Assembly: GCA_030040625.1 (NCBI GenBank)
Contig: JASHTI010000067.1
Coordinates: 1 to 21,761, forward strand
Direction of reading: 5' to 3'
DNA length: 21,761 nt
Source: Thermoplasmata archaeon
GTDB lineage: Archaea; Thermoplasmatota; Thermoplasmata; Lutacidiplasmatales; UBA184
A program made the position numbers and the translations under genes. Of the stretch, positions 1-6,317 are shown in pieces. Under the pieces are notes generated by a model. The model saw nothing but the letters and a program-made list of their open reading frames with translations, was not told the DNA's origin and searched no databases. Position 1 is the stretch's first letter. Every line of letters starts with the position of its first letter.

Positions 1-475
1 GTGGGTCCGTCATTCCCCAGCTCGCGTCGACCGAGGCGGCCCCGACGTCCGATGTTTCCAGCTCGAAGACGAGGTCGGAGGAGAGCCTCCAGGCGCGCCG
101 GAGCTCTCGAGGTCCCCGAAGATAGGCGCTCGAGAGCACGGCTTTCTGAGCCCCCGCGACGATCACGTCGATCGCCTGGTCGGCCTTGCGGACGCCCGAG
201 TCCACCCACAGCGGGATGTCGCGAGAGAGCTCCTGGATGTATTCGAGCTGTGGGTCGTTCCGTTCGAGGCCGTCGAGGTCGGCGAGGTAGAGCAGCGGAT
301 ACGACGGCGTCAGAGCGTCGACGACGTCGAACACATCGAACGGAGCGCCGTTGCGTCGGGCGGCCGGCCGGGGTCCGTCGGGGCCCGGAAGGCAGACCCG
401 CCCCCTCTGGAGCAAAAGGCACGGGATCAGGCTGGGGGGCGAATCTCGACCACGGTCCGGAGTCGAAGGGGGCAC
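1..475 (-). CDS. HisA/HisF-like TIM-barrel protein, partial (C-terminus beyond window)
   Basis: The minus strand reads in frame from about 475 to the window edge. It begins with a beta-strand-like segment (LIPCLLLQRGRVCLPGPDGP) and continues with YPLLYLADLDGLERNDPQLE, then IPLWVDSGVRKADQAIDVI and GAQKAVLSSAYL. This is the strand order of HisA-type phosphosugar isomerase barrels: a 'D-L-D' strand, then a 'D-S/G-G-V-R' strand, then an 'A-x-K-x-V-x-S' strand. It resembles the archaeal HisA/HisF-related family of unknown substrate (COG1411-like) more than true HisA. The start is uncertain. GTG at 475 is the only upstream in-frame start I see, and gives about 15 extra residues before the first strand. 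The gene is divergent from the RNase P RNA gene. The exact reaction cannot be stated from this fragment. Confidence 0.72.
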   Translation of the reverse strand, partial: MPPSTPDRGRDSPPSLIPCLLLQRGRVCLPGPDGPRPAARRNGAPFDVFDVVDALTPSYPLLYLADLDGLERNDPQLEYIQELSRDIPLWVDSGVRKADQAIDVIVAGAQKAVLSSAYLRGPRELRRAWRLSSDLVFELETSDVGAASVDASWGMTDP

Positions 476-522
476 GGCGGGCCGACCGCACCCGGGTTCA
501 TCCACCTTCCCGGGGCGGCACA

Positions 523-540
523 CGAGGGTTTTTCCCCTCG
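523..540. promoter_or_regulatory. T-rich inverted repeat upstream of the RNase P RNA gene
   Basis: CGAGGG (523-528) and CCCTCG (535-540) flank a TTTTTC centre. The T-rich centre lies about 26-28 nt before the inferred RNA start at 559, and it also lies upstream of the divergent HisA-like gene. It could therefore be the shared promoter core, although it is not a canonical TATA box. Confidence 0.35.
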
Positions 541-558
541 GGCGGGCGTGCGCCCCCC

Positions 559-871
559 GCCAGGAGGTGGAGGGCAGCTGACGGTGATCCGCGCCGGCGA
601 CGGCGCATCGCTGAGGAAAGTCCCCACTTCGGGGAACACGGGGTCGGGCGGGAGCCCGACGGGCGGGAGTCCGAGCGCCGGAGCAGCAACGACACAGCCG
701 GTCGGTACGGTGATGGGGGTTGCCCCGGAGGTTCCGACGGGAATTGGTGAAACGGCCGCCTCCCCGGGAGCAAGCTCCGAACGGCGGGGTGAGGCGTCTC
801 CCTGACCGCCAAGGCGAGCGCGCAGTCGAATGCTGCCTCGAACCGAAAGGGGCTTACGACCACGACCTGGC
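559..871 (+). ncRNA. rnpB: RNase P RNA, archaeal type
   Basis: This is the catalytic RNA of RNase P, which matures tRNA 5' ends. The conserved blocks appear in order. CR-I is GAGGAAAGTCCCC at about 612-625. A CR-II-like GCAACGACACAGCCG follows near 690. GGTGAAACGGCC is near 746. CR-IV-like CAGTCGAATGCTGCC is near 822-836. CR-V, GAAAGGGGCTTAC, is at 845-857. AAGTCCCC pairs perfectly with GGGGCTT, forming helix P4. P1 can form between GCCAGG..GGTGG (559-570) and CCAC..CCTGGC (860-871), which sets the ends. The length of about 313 nt fits archaeal type A RNAs. The last part of the gene is copied at 1799-1831. Confidence 0.93.
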
Positions 872-872
872 C
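840..872 (+). repeat. 33-bp direct repeat, left copy (3' end of rnpB)
   Basis: Bases 840-872 are identical to 1799-1831. The copy covers the 3' strand of P4 (conserved region V) and the 3' strand of P1, that is, the final functional part of the RNase P RNA gene. The bases directly outside differ (C839 against T1798, G873 against C1832). Confidence 0.9.
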
Positions 873-903
873 GGCGCGTCGGGCAACCGACGGGCCGCCG
901 GCC
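869..903 (+). terminator. Stem-loop at the rnpB 3' end
   Basis: GGCCGG (869-874) pairs with CCGGCC (898-903). Inside, CGTCGG (877-882) pairs with CCGACG (887-892) around a GCAA tetraloop. It overlaps the last bases of the RNA gene and may act in 3'-end formation. No T-tract follows, so the terminator role is uncertain. Confidence 0.4.
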
Positions 904-950
904 CGGGGATGTACTTCCTCGGGCCGGGAACCAGCACGGCAGGCAGCACG

Positions 951-1415
951 CTAAATCGCCAGCGCGTACGCGCCCGACACGCCGTCGTAGTGAAACAAAC
1001 CGAGACGCAGTACGTCTCTCCCGATGAGCATGACCAGATTCATGCCACTGAGATTGCAACCGGTCACCGACCCGAACTCGATCGTGTAGGTCATCTGAGG
1101 GAGCACGACCTTCAGCGGGTACAGTGCGTGCTGGCTCGGACCCGCGGCTGTCCCTAAGGTCACGACCCCTACCGGCTGGAGGCTTAGTCGGCTCACGGCG
1201 CTTTGGTCAATTGCGCTTCGCGTGGCACCCGTGTCCACAAGCCCGTAGCCCGTTACGGGAGCCGGAACCGGGGCACCAGCCGCTGCCAGTTGCTTCGCGA
1301 GGGCGCCGGGAACCTCCAGCTGGACCGCGACCCTCGGACCGGCCACGACGAGTCCGTCCGGGAACGGCTGGGTCGGATTGGGGACGGAGGACACCCTATG
1401 AGAAAGGACGGGCAT
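951..1415 (-). CDS. Retropepsin-like aspartic protease
   Basis: The 154-residue protein contains the retroviral-type aspartic protease signature LVDTGATRSAID, with catalytic D61-T62-G63. Near the end is the matching hydrophobic-hydrophobic-G-R-D block (LIGRDVL, residues 130-136). Proteins of this single-domain type act as homodimers, each chain giving one catalytic aspartate. No signal peptide is evident, so a cytoplasmic site is likely; the natural substrate is unknown. ATG at 1415 lies inside the end of the upstream gene (20-nt overlap), so the two are probably co-transcribed and translationally coupled. The gene lies between two copies of the rnpB tail, which suggests acquisition with a mobile segment. 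Confidence 0.8.
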   Translation of the reverse strand: MPVLSHRVSSVPNPTQPFPDGLVVAGPRVAVQLEVPGALAKQLAAAGAPVPAPVTGYGLVDTGATRSAIDQSAVSRLSLQPVGVVTLGTAAGPSQHALYPLKVVLPQMTYTIEFGSVTGCNLSGMNLVMLIGRDVLRLGLFHYDGVSGAYALAI

Positions 1416-1671
1416 TGATGAGCCCCAGATGCAACGCTGGCGACTGTTCTTCGACCGGTTGCTCTCGTACGATCTGTATGATTAACATTGGCACATTTCC
1501 GAGACGCCGAAGGCCCTCCTCATAGGCCGACGGCTGGCTGTCGAAGACTCCGAGAAGAGTTTCCCCGTGGATCAGGGCGAATTTGCCCGCATGACTCGCC
1601 AAGAGCCGCGCCCGCTCCCGTTCGTAGAACCGACGCTCCGCCTCCAGGACTTCGATGTTCGGCTCTGTCAT
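1396..1671 (-). CDS. Small conserved protein partnered with the retropepsin gene
   Basis: A protein of about 91 residues, charged at the N-terminus (EAERRFYERERARLLASH), followed by GKFALIHGETLLGVF, YEEGLRRLGN and VPMLIIQIV. The pattern 'G-x-[FY]-x-L-I-H-G-E ... E-G-x-R-R-[FL]-G-x-x-P' is one I associate with small uncharacterised proteins found next to aspartyl protease genes. I do not know a function; an accessory or substrate role for the protease is only a guess from the pairing. ATG at 1671 is preferred over TTG at 1680, because a TATA-like TTAT tract near 1695-1704 (minus strand) is about 28 nt upstream. The 3' end overlaps the protease start. Confidence 0.68.
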   Translation of the reverse strand: MTEPNIEVLEAERRFYERERARLLASHAGKFALIHGETLLGVFDSQPSAYEEGLRRLGNVPMLIIQIVREQPVEEQSPALHLGLINARPFS

Positions 1672-1798
1672 CGGTATCAAGGGAGAGCCGCCGAGAGATA
1701 AGCGGTCTGCGGGGGGTGTGCCGCCAGCGCGCAGCGGCTCGTCGCCGGAGCCGACGAGGGTCGCGGGAGGCCCGCGGGGGACGTGACCCGTTCGTCGT

Positions 1799-1831
1799 GA
1801 ACCGAAAGGGGCTTACGACCACGACCTGGCC
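1799..1831 (+). repeat. 33-bp direct repeat, right copy (rnpB tail duplicate)
   Basis: This exact copy of 840-872 lacks the rest of RNase P RNA. It is followed immediately by a long hairpin (1831-1869), as the left copy is followed by its own hairpin. It is the probable second attachment-type site of the segment. Confidence 0.9.
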
Positions 1832-1869
1832 CGGTTTGCCGCGAGGACGACCTCCTAGCGGCAAGCCGG
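1831..1869 (+). terminator. Long stem-loop after the duplicated rnpB tail
   Basis: CCGGTTTGCCGC (1831-1842) pairs with GCGGCAAGCCGG (1858-1869) over 12 bp, with one G-T wobble. GAGG/CCTC pairs inside. It abuts the right repeat copy and is followed by TTAACT. It could be the original transcript end of rnpB before the insertion, or a recombination-site structure. Confidence 0.45.
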
Positions 1870-1932
1870 TTAACTCGGACGCGGGCCGGCCCCCGCGGGA
1901 GCTAGAAGGGTCGAGGCTTACGGAGAGGGTTG

Positions 1933-2049
1933 ATGGCCGCCTACTCGCCGGCCCCGACCTATCCGCATCGCGACCTCGGGATCGTGCTCCTGGCCCTAGG
2001 ACTCTTCGGAATCGTGGGTGGGATCGCGGCGGCGGCCTTGCAGCCTTAG
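1933..2049 (+). CDS. Short membrane peptide, possibly the 5' part of a broken gene
   Basis: The ATG at 1933 follows a purine-rich GGAGAGGG ribosome-binding-like tract. It encodes 38 residues: a polar start (MAAYSPAPTYPHRD) and one hydrophobic segment (LGIVLLALGLFGIVGGIAAA), ending at TAG 2047-2049. Reading on one base later (+1 frame) gives SYLGVCL, a TAG at 2069-2071, then NPYAGVGALAVVAGIARLILGVVLIVL, a second membrane segment that leads into the next ORF. One frameshift and one stop would therefore separate what looks like a single two-helix zinc-ribbon protein. It may instead be a genuine micropeptide. Confidence 0.4.
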   Translation: MAAYSPAPTYPHRDLGIVLLALGLFGIVGGIAAAALQP

Positions 2050-2101
2050 CTATCTCGGGGTCTGCCTATAGAACCCGTACGCGGGCGTTGGCGCACTCGC
2101 C

Positions 2102-2491
2102 GTGGTCGCCGGTATCGCGCGACTCATTTTGGGAGTGGTCCTGATCGTCCTGCGGGCTCCCCCGGCCGCCCCGGTCGTCCAGCCGGTTTACTTCGCTCCG
2201 CCCGCCCAGGCCGGGGGCGTTGTCTACTATCCCGCTCCGGGAGCACTGGCTCCCTCGCCCCCGGCGGCTTCACCGCAGCCACCGTCCGGCCTCGCGGCGG
2301 TCCCGTCCTCCCCGCCGCCTCGCCTCGCGGCTTCGGCTCAGCAGTCCGGGACGTTCTCGCGGAAATGCCCGTCGTGCGGAGCCATGAATATCACGCTCGA
2401 CCCTGCGAACACCGCCTTCTGCCAGAAGTGCGGCAAGCCGTTTCCCTCCTCTCCGTCGTCCGGTCGGAGCTCACCCGCCTCTCGTCGCTAG
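2102..2491 (+). CDS. Membrane-anchored protein with C-terminal zinc ribbon
   Basis: A 129-residue frame from GTG 2102. It has an N-terminal hydrophobic helix (residues 1-18), then a long Pro/Ala/Ser-rich linker (20-85). At the end is a zinc ribbon, KCPSCGAMN...FCQKCGKPF, with four cysteines at 89, 92, 107 and 110. The ribbon probably faces the cytoplasm. The function is unknown; such ribbons often occur in small archaeal membrane proteins. The true N-terminus is doubtful, because coding-like sequence with a transmembrane helix continues upstream but is interrupted by a TAG at 2069 and a frameshift near 2047. It converges on the minus-strand gene at 2666. Confidence 0.55.
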   Translation: MVAGIARLILGVVLIVLRAPPAAPVVQPVYFAPPAQAGGVVYYPAPGALAPSPPAASPQPPSGLAAVPSSPPPRLAASAQQSGTFSRKCPSCGAMNITLDPANTAFCQKCGKPFPSSPSSGRSSPASRR

Positions 2492-2625
2492 CGGCGCGGC
2501 GGGCCTCGACCCGGCACCGAACCTCGGGATTGCGTGCGCTCGAGGCGCGGCGGCGCCCGTGACCCGTTCCGGCGCTACTCCTCTGAAACCTGGGCCGGGC
2601 AGGACCCAGCCGGCGCCGCGCAGCG

Positions 2626-2653
2626 GGCGAGCGAAGGGGGCGTCGCGCTCGCC
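2626..2653. terminator. Hairpin between convergent genes
   Basis: GGCGAGCG (2626-2633) pairs perfectly with CGCTCGCC (2646-2653). It lies between the convergent ends at 2491 and 2666. No T-run follows on either strand. A smaller CTGGG/CCCAG stem lies at 2590-2609. Confidence 0.35.
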
Positions 2654-2665
2654 GCCAGCGCGCCG

Positions 2666-3151
2666 CTAGAGGATGTCAATGTCGACGGTGGCCGTGCCGC
2701 TGTAGCCCATCTGGCCGGTGATGGTAACGGTCTTCGATGAGCCCGCCGCGCACGAAAGCCCGACGGGGAGTGAGGGCGATACCTTCAGGATCACGGCTTG
2801 CGGCGAACTGACATTTTGGATGATGTCGTCCCCGGGTCCGCTGGGCGAGCAGGCGATGTTTGCGCTGCAGTGGAAGATGCCCTCCGAGGAGACCTGCGGC
2901 CAGCCGTTGCACGGAGCGATCACGCGAACGGAGTTGCCCGGGCAGCAGGGAACGGTGACGTTCGGGGTCACCCAGACGACGAGCGTGAGGCTCATCACGG
3001 CGACTCCGATGAGAAACCCGACAACCACCGCGAGCACCGGAACGAGGAGTCGAGGCCGGCGACGCCGCGGAGACGTGCCCTCGTCGGCGGCCCCCGCAGA
3101 TCCAGGGCTCGTTCCCACCGGTTCCGACCGGACGGACTCTGCGCTCGCCAT
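2666..3151 (-). CDS. Single-pass membrane-anchored extracytoplasmic protein
   Basis: A 161-residue protein. Residues 1-34 are polar, Ser/Gly-rich and end in a basic RRRRPR stretch. Residues 35-60 are one hydrophobic helix (LLVPVLAVVVGFLIGVAVMS...). The rest is a Cys-containing, Thr/Val/Ser-rich beta-type domain ending in TITGQMGYSGTATVDIDIL. The basic-before-hydrophobic order predicts a cytoplasmic N-terminus and an external C-terminal domain. Five or more cysteines outside could form disulfides. I do not recognise the family. A weak AT-rich stretch near 3188-3200 may be its promoter. Confidence 0.6.
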   Translation of the reverse strand: MASAESVRSEPVGTSPGSAGAADEGTSPRRRRPRLLVPVLAVVVGFLIGVAVMSLTLVVWVTPNVTVPCCPGNSVRVIAPCNGWPQVSSEGIFHCSANIACSPSGPGDDIIQNVSSPQAVILKVSPSLPVGLSCAAGSSKTVTITGQMGYSGTATVDIDIL

Positions 3152-3240
3152 CGACAGCCCCGCCGGGAGCTCGATGCCCGGAGCCCTCTAGAAGCTTTCG
3201 ACGCCTCGCAGGACTGGCCCCGCGGTGACCGTAGGCACGG

Positions 3241-4236
3241 TCAGTCCCGCCGGCCGGGTTCATCGGGCGGGGACCCGCGTGACTCGGCGGCGGCTCCACG
3301 CGCTAGCGCCGGAGCAGGGAGAGGCCGACTGCCCACAAGATAGATCCCGAGCAGTACGCAGAGCACGCCGGCCGACTGGACAAGATCGACCCTTTCGCCG
3401 TCGAACACCGCCGACAGGGCCAGGGCTGTGAGTGGCACCAGAAATGAGTAGGCGCTGAGGGTCGACGCGTGGACCGAACGGAGGAGGTGGAACCAGACGA
3501 CGTAGGCGAACGCGGTGCCGAACAGACCGAGCCAGAGGACCGAGATCCAAAGGTCGAGCGATAGGACGGGCGTCGAGTACTGCCCGAGAACCGCCGCTCC
3601 GACAAGCAACGCGGCCGCTCCGCTGACCAACTGGAGGCCGTTCACGGAGGCCAGCTGCTCCGGCGAGAATCGGCGCTGGAAGAGAACGGTCGCTACGGCC
3701 CAGCTCACCGCCGCGCCGAGCAGCTCGGCCAGCGGAATCGCGACCGCGCGACTGACTCCTCCCGTCCACGGCTGCGATACCAGGGCGACCCCCAGGAAGC
3801 CGACGAGGATCGCGCCCCAGTGGCGGGCGTCGATGCGAGCGCCCAGGAGCCCCGGTGAGAAGACCGCGACCCACAGCGGGAAGGTGTAGACGATCACCGC
3901 CGCCTCGCCCGGCGGCACCGAGCGGGCGGCCACGAACCAGAGCCCGAGGAACACGGCCGTGTTCGGGATCCCCAGGAGCAGAGCGTCGCGACGGTCGGCC
4001 CCCGTCAGCGAGGCGCGTGGACGTACCATCAGGTACACCCCGACGCCGGCGGCGCCCACCGCCGCTCGAAGGGCGGCCAGCCAGAGCGGCGCGACCTCCT
4101 GCTCGCCGACCCGTACGAACAGGTAGTTCCCGGCCCAGGCGAGCACCAGCAGGCCGAACAGCAGGACCGTGATCGGGCCCCAGCGCTCTCGGCCCACGGT
4201 GGGCGCCCGGTCCGACACGGCATAGGCGTTGCGCAC
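3241..4236 (-). CDS. EamA-family (DMT superfamily) transporter
   Basis: A 331-residue, very hydrophobic protein with about ten predicted membrane segments in two similar halves, the usual arrangement and size for EamA/DrugMetabolite transporters. Family-like features are WAGNYLFVRVGEQEVAPLWL and ALRAAVGAAGVG near the start, GLWFVAARSVPPGEAAVIVY at the middle of the first half, and TAFAYVVWFHLLR with LSAYSFLVPLTALALS in the second. Members export metabolites or drugs; the substrate here is unknown. GTG at 4236 is taken as start: a TATA-like element at 4262-4272 shared with the divergent pyrB lies about 30 nt upstream. Residues 300-331 form a polar tail. Confidence 0.87.
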   Translation of the reverse strand: MRNAYAVSDRAPTVGRERWGPITVLLFGLLVLAWAGNYLFVRVGEQEVAPLWLAALRAAVGAAGVGVYLMVRPRASLTGADRRDALLLGIPNTAVFLGLWFVAARSVPPGEAAVIVYTFPLWVAVFSPGLLGARIDARHWGAILVGFLGVALVSQPWTGGVSRAVAIPLAELLGAAVSWAVATVLFQRRFSPEQLASVNGLQLVSGAAALLVGAAVLGQYSTPVLSLDLWISVLWLGLFGTAFAYVVWFHLLRSVHASTLSAYSFLVPLTALALSAVFDGERVDLVQSAGVLCVLLGIYLVGSRPLPAPALARGAAAESRGSPPDEPGRRD

Positions 4237-4261
4237 CCCCGCCGCTCGCCCTCCGGTAAGG

Positions 4262-4272
4262 CTTTCATATGC
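4262..4272. promoter_or_regulatory. Shared TATA-like element of eamA-type gene and pyrB
   Basis: CTTTCATATGC contains the palindrome CATATG, centred at 4267.5. This is 27 nt before the pyrB ATG (4294) and about 31 nt before the GTG of the transporter (4236), so one AT core may serve both directions. The pyrB transcript would be leaderless. Confidence 0.5.
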
Positions 4273-4293
4273 GGGACCGCCCTCGCCGCCGAG

Positions 4294-5232
4294 ATGTCGC
4301 TCCGGGGGCGGGACCTCGTCTCCATCCGCGACCTCTCCCGTGAGGAGATCACGGCCGTCCTCGACGCGGCGCGCCGGATGATCCCGCTCGCCGAGGGGCG
4401 CAAATCCGGAGCCCAGCTGCGCGGCCGGATCGTGGCGATGGCGTTCTTTGAGCCCTCGACCCGCACCCGGCTCTCCTTCGAATCCGCCGTCCAGCGCCTG
4501 GGCGGGAGCTGCATCACGATCGCGGATGCCGGGGCGACTTCGATCCGCAAGGGCGAGAGCCTCTACGACACGATCCGGATGCTCACTTCCTACGCAGACG
4601 CGATCGTCCTACGGCATCCCAAGGAGGGAGCCGCCCGACTCGCCGCCCGTGCGTCGGACCGCCCGGTGATCAATGCCGGGGATGGGGCGGGCCAGCACCC
4701 GACCCAGACCCTGCTGGACCTCGCGACGATCCGGGAACGGTTCGGAACGCTCTCGGGCCTCCGGGTGGTGCTCTTCGGGGACCTCAAGTTCGGCCGGACC
4801 GTTCACTCCCTCGCGTACGCGCTGGCCCTCTTCGGATCGGAGCTGATCCTCTCGGGACCGGAGGGGTTGCGGCTGCCGGCGGAGCACCGGGCGGAGCTCG
4901 CCCAGCAGGGCGCGAAGGTCCGGGAGGAGCCGGACGCCGCGGCCGCGATCCGGGAGGCCGATGTCCTCTACGTGACCCGGATCCAGAAGGAGCGGTTCCC
5001 GGACGAGGCCGAGTACCGCCGCGTCGCCGGGACCTACCGCATCGACGCGAAGAGCCTCGAGGGCGCCAAGAAGGAGATGATCGTCATGCACCCGCTCCCG
5101 CGCGTCGGGGAGATCGCGCCGGAGGTCGACGCCACCCCCCATGCGGCGTACTTCCGACAGTCGTTCCTCGCCGTGCCCGTCCGCATGGCCCTGCTCGCGG
5201 CGATCCTCGCCGGCGGCCGCGGGGGCGACTAG
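4294..5232 (+). CDS. pyrB: Aspartate carbamoyltransferase, catalytic chain
   Basis: It condenses carbamoyl phosphate and L-aspartate to carbamoyl-aspartate in the second step of pyrimidine synthesis, in the cytoplasm. The 312-residue length is typical. The carbamoyl-phosphate loop FFEPSTRTRLSFE is at 51-63 (STRTR 55-59). The '80s loop' SIRKGES has K86. HPTQTLLDL is at 135-143 and HPLPR at 266-270; R107 in RHPKEG fits the family pattern. All catalytic blocks are intact. The ATG lies 27 nt after a TATA-like element, giving a leaderless start. The stop is 3 nt before the pyrI ATG, so the two chains are made from one transcript and should form the catalytic-regulatory holoenzyme. Confidence 0.97.
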   Translation: MSLRGRDLVSIRDLSREEITAVLDAARRMIPLAEGRKSGAQLRGRIVAMAFFEPSTRTRLSFESAVQRLGGSCITIADAGATSIRKGESLYDTIRMLTSYADAIVLRHPKEGAARLAARASDRPVINAGDGAGQHPTQTLLDLATIRERFGTLSGLRVVLFGDLKFGRTVHSLAYALALFGSELILSGPEGLRLPAEHRAELAQQGAKVREEPDAAAAIREADVLYVTRIQKERFPDEAEYRRVAGTYRIDAKSLEGAKKEMIVMHPLPRVGEIAPEVDATPHAAYFRQSFLAVPVRMALLAAILAGGRGGD

Positions 5233-5235
5233 GCG

Positions 5236-5694
5236 ATGCGCGAGCTGAAGATCACGCCCATCCGCAACGGGACCGTCATCGACCACATCACCAACGGTCT
5301 CGCCTTCGAGGTCCTCCGTATCCTGGGCCCGCGTCAGCTGGGCCGGGACTCCACCATCAGCGTCGCGGTCCACGTCCGGTCCGGCAAGCTCGGCTGGAAG
5401 GACATCGTCAAGGTGGAGAACATCGAGCTCACCCCGCGTACGGTGAACGCCATCGCCCTGATCGCCCCGACCGCGACGATCTCGATCATCCACGACTTCC
5501 GGGTGCGCGAGAAGCGGACGGTCGACCTCCCCGCGAAGATCGTCGGCGTCCTGCGTTGCCCGAACGCGAACTGCATCTCGAACCAGCCCGAGCCGCTGGA
5601 GAGCGAGTTCGACGTCGTCGCCCGGCGGCCGACCGTGCTCGCCTGCGCCTTCTGCGAGCGACGGGTCGACGAGTTCCTGACGCACCTCGCCTGA
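5236..5694 (+). CDS. pyrI: Aspartate carbamoyltransferase, regulatory chain
   Basis: The 152-residue allosteric chain binds nucleotides in its N-terminal domain and contacts PyrB through a C-terminal zinc domain. The start RELKITPIRNGTVIDHI and K-V-E-N-I-E-L are family hallmarks. The zinc site is complete: C108 and C113 (CPNANC), C137 and C140 (CAFC). The order pyrB then pyrI with a 3-nt gap matches the archaeal and enterobacterial arrangement. CTP feedback is expected from the family, not shown here. The next gene starts 11 nt after the stop, so the membrane protein is likely in the same operon. Confidence 0.97.
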   Translation: MRELKITPIRNGTVIDHITNGLAFEVLRILGPRQLGRDSTISVAVHVRSGKLGWKDIVKVENIELTPRTVNAIALIAPTATISIIHDFRVREKRTVDLPAKIVGVLRCPNANCISNQPEPLESEFDVVARRPTVLACAFCERRVDEFLTHLA

Positions 5695-5705
5695 ACGATC
5701 GCCGC

Positions 5706-6317
5706 ATGGGCGCGGATCCGTTCGCCGGTCCGCTCGTCGTCTTTGCCGTCATCGGGGGTCTCGAGCTCATCGATCGGACGAGCTTCGCCCTCATCGGCCT
5801 CGCCGCCCGAAGCCGTGCGCTCGGAGCGTGGAGCGGGGCGGCGGTCGCCTTCCTGCTGACGACCGGCATCGCCGTCGGCGTCGGCGCGGGGCTCGAGGAC
5901 CTGCTCGGCCCGGAGCGCCTGCGATGGCTCCGGCTCGCCGGCGGCCTCTTCCTGATCGGCTACGCGGCCTACACCCTCCGACGGCGGGACGAGGCGGAGC
6001 CGGCGCCGATCATCGGCGTTCGCGGTGCGTTCATCGTGGCCTTCGCCACGATCTTCCTGCTCGAGCTGGGCGACACGACCATGCTCTTCGAGGTCGTGCT
6101 GGTGCCGAGCCTGGGCTGGGTCGCGGTCCTGCTCGGCGGGGCGGCCGGTCTCCTGACCGTCGCCGCGTGGGACGTCTGGCTGGGACGCCGCCTCGCCGTG
6201 CGCCTACGGCCGGCGACGATGCAGTGGATCGTGGCGGCGATCCTGTTGGTGGTGGGGACGGTGACCGTCCTCTACGCCCTAGCTCCCGGCTGGTTCGCGG
6301 CCCTGGGCGCCGGCTGA
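5706..6317 (+). CDS. GDT1/TMEM165 (UPF0016)-like membrane protein
   Basis: A hydrophobic protein of 203 residues with about six membrane segments in two halves, the family's size and symmetry. Each half of UPF0016 carries E-x-G-D-[KR]-[TS], the presumed cation-binding site. Here the first is ELIDRTS (20-26), with Ile in place of Gly, and the second is ELGDTT (120-125), with Thr in place of Lys/Arg. Family members move Ca2+, Mn2+ or H+. The motif changes could alter specificity, and assignment is by motif only. ATG 5706 is chosen because it begins just before the first helix and 11 nt after pyrI. The 3' end overlaps the convergent ATPase gene by 39 nt. Confidence 0.72.
   Translation: MGADPFAGPLVVFAVIGGLELIDRTSFALIGLAARSRALGAWSGAAVAFLLTTGIAVGVGAGLEDLLGPERLRWLRLAGGLFLIGYAAYTLRRRDEAEPAPIIGVRGAFIVAFATIFLLELGDTTMLFEVVLVPSLGWVAVLLGGAAGLLTVAAWDVWLGRRLAVRLRPATMQWIVAAILLVVGTVTVLYALAPGWFAALGAG

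Larger units (their letters stand above)
840..1831. mobile_element. Putative integrated cassette flanked by rnpB-tail direct repeats
   Basis: A segment of about 0.96 kb is bounded by exact 33-bp copies of the 3' end of the RNase P RNA gene. It carries two minus-strand genes, a small conserved protein and a retropepsin-like protease. Integrative elements commonly enter the 3' end of a structural RNA gene and leave a direct repeat that keeps the gene intact, and the layout here matches. No integrase or transposase is inside, so if the element is mobile it must act in trans or be a remnant. A segmental duplication of the rnpB tail is the alternative. Confidence 0.45.

Noticed and set aside
1..750. 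249-codon plus-strand frame at the window start
   Set aside because: It runs through the antisense of the HisA-like gene and into the RNase P RNA gene, and the protein is Arg-rich low complexity.
427..1059. 210-codon minus-strand frame
   Set aside because: It lies antisense across RNase P RNA and overlaps the retropepsin gene; the composition is shadow-like.
1783..2568. 12-base match CGTGACCCGTTC at about 1783 and 2557
   Set aside because: It is too short in a GC-rich sequence to be called a repeat, and it does not extend or mark any boundary.
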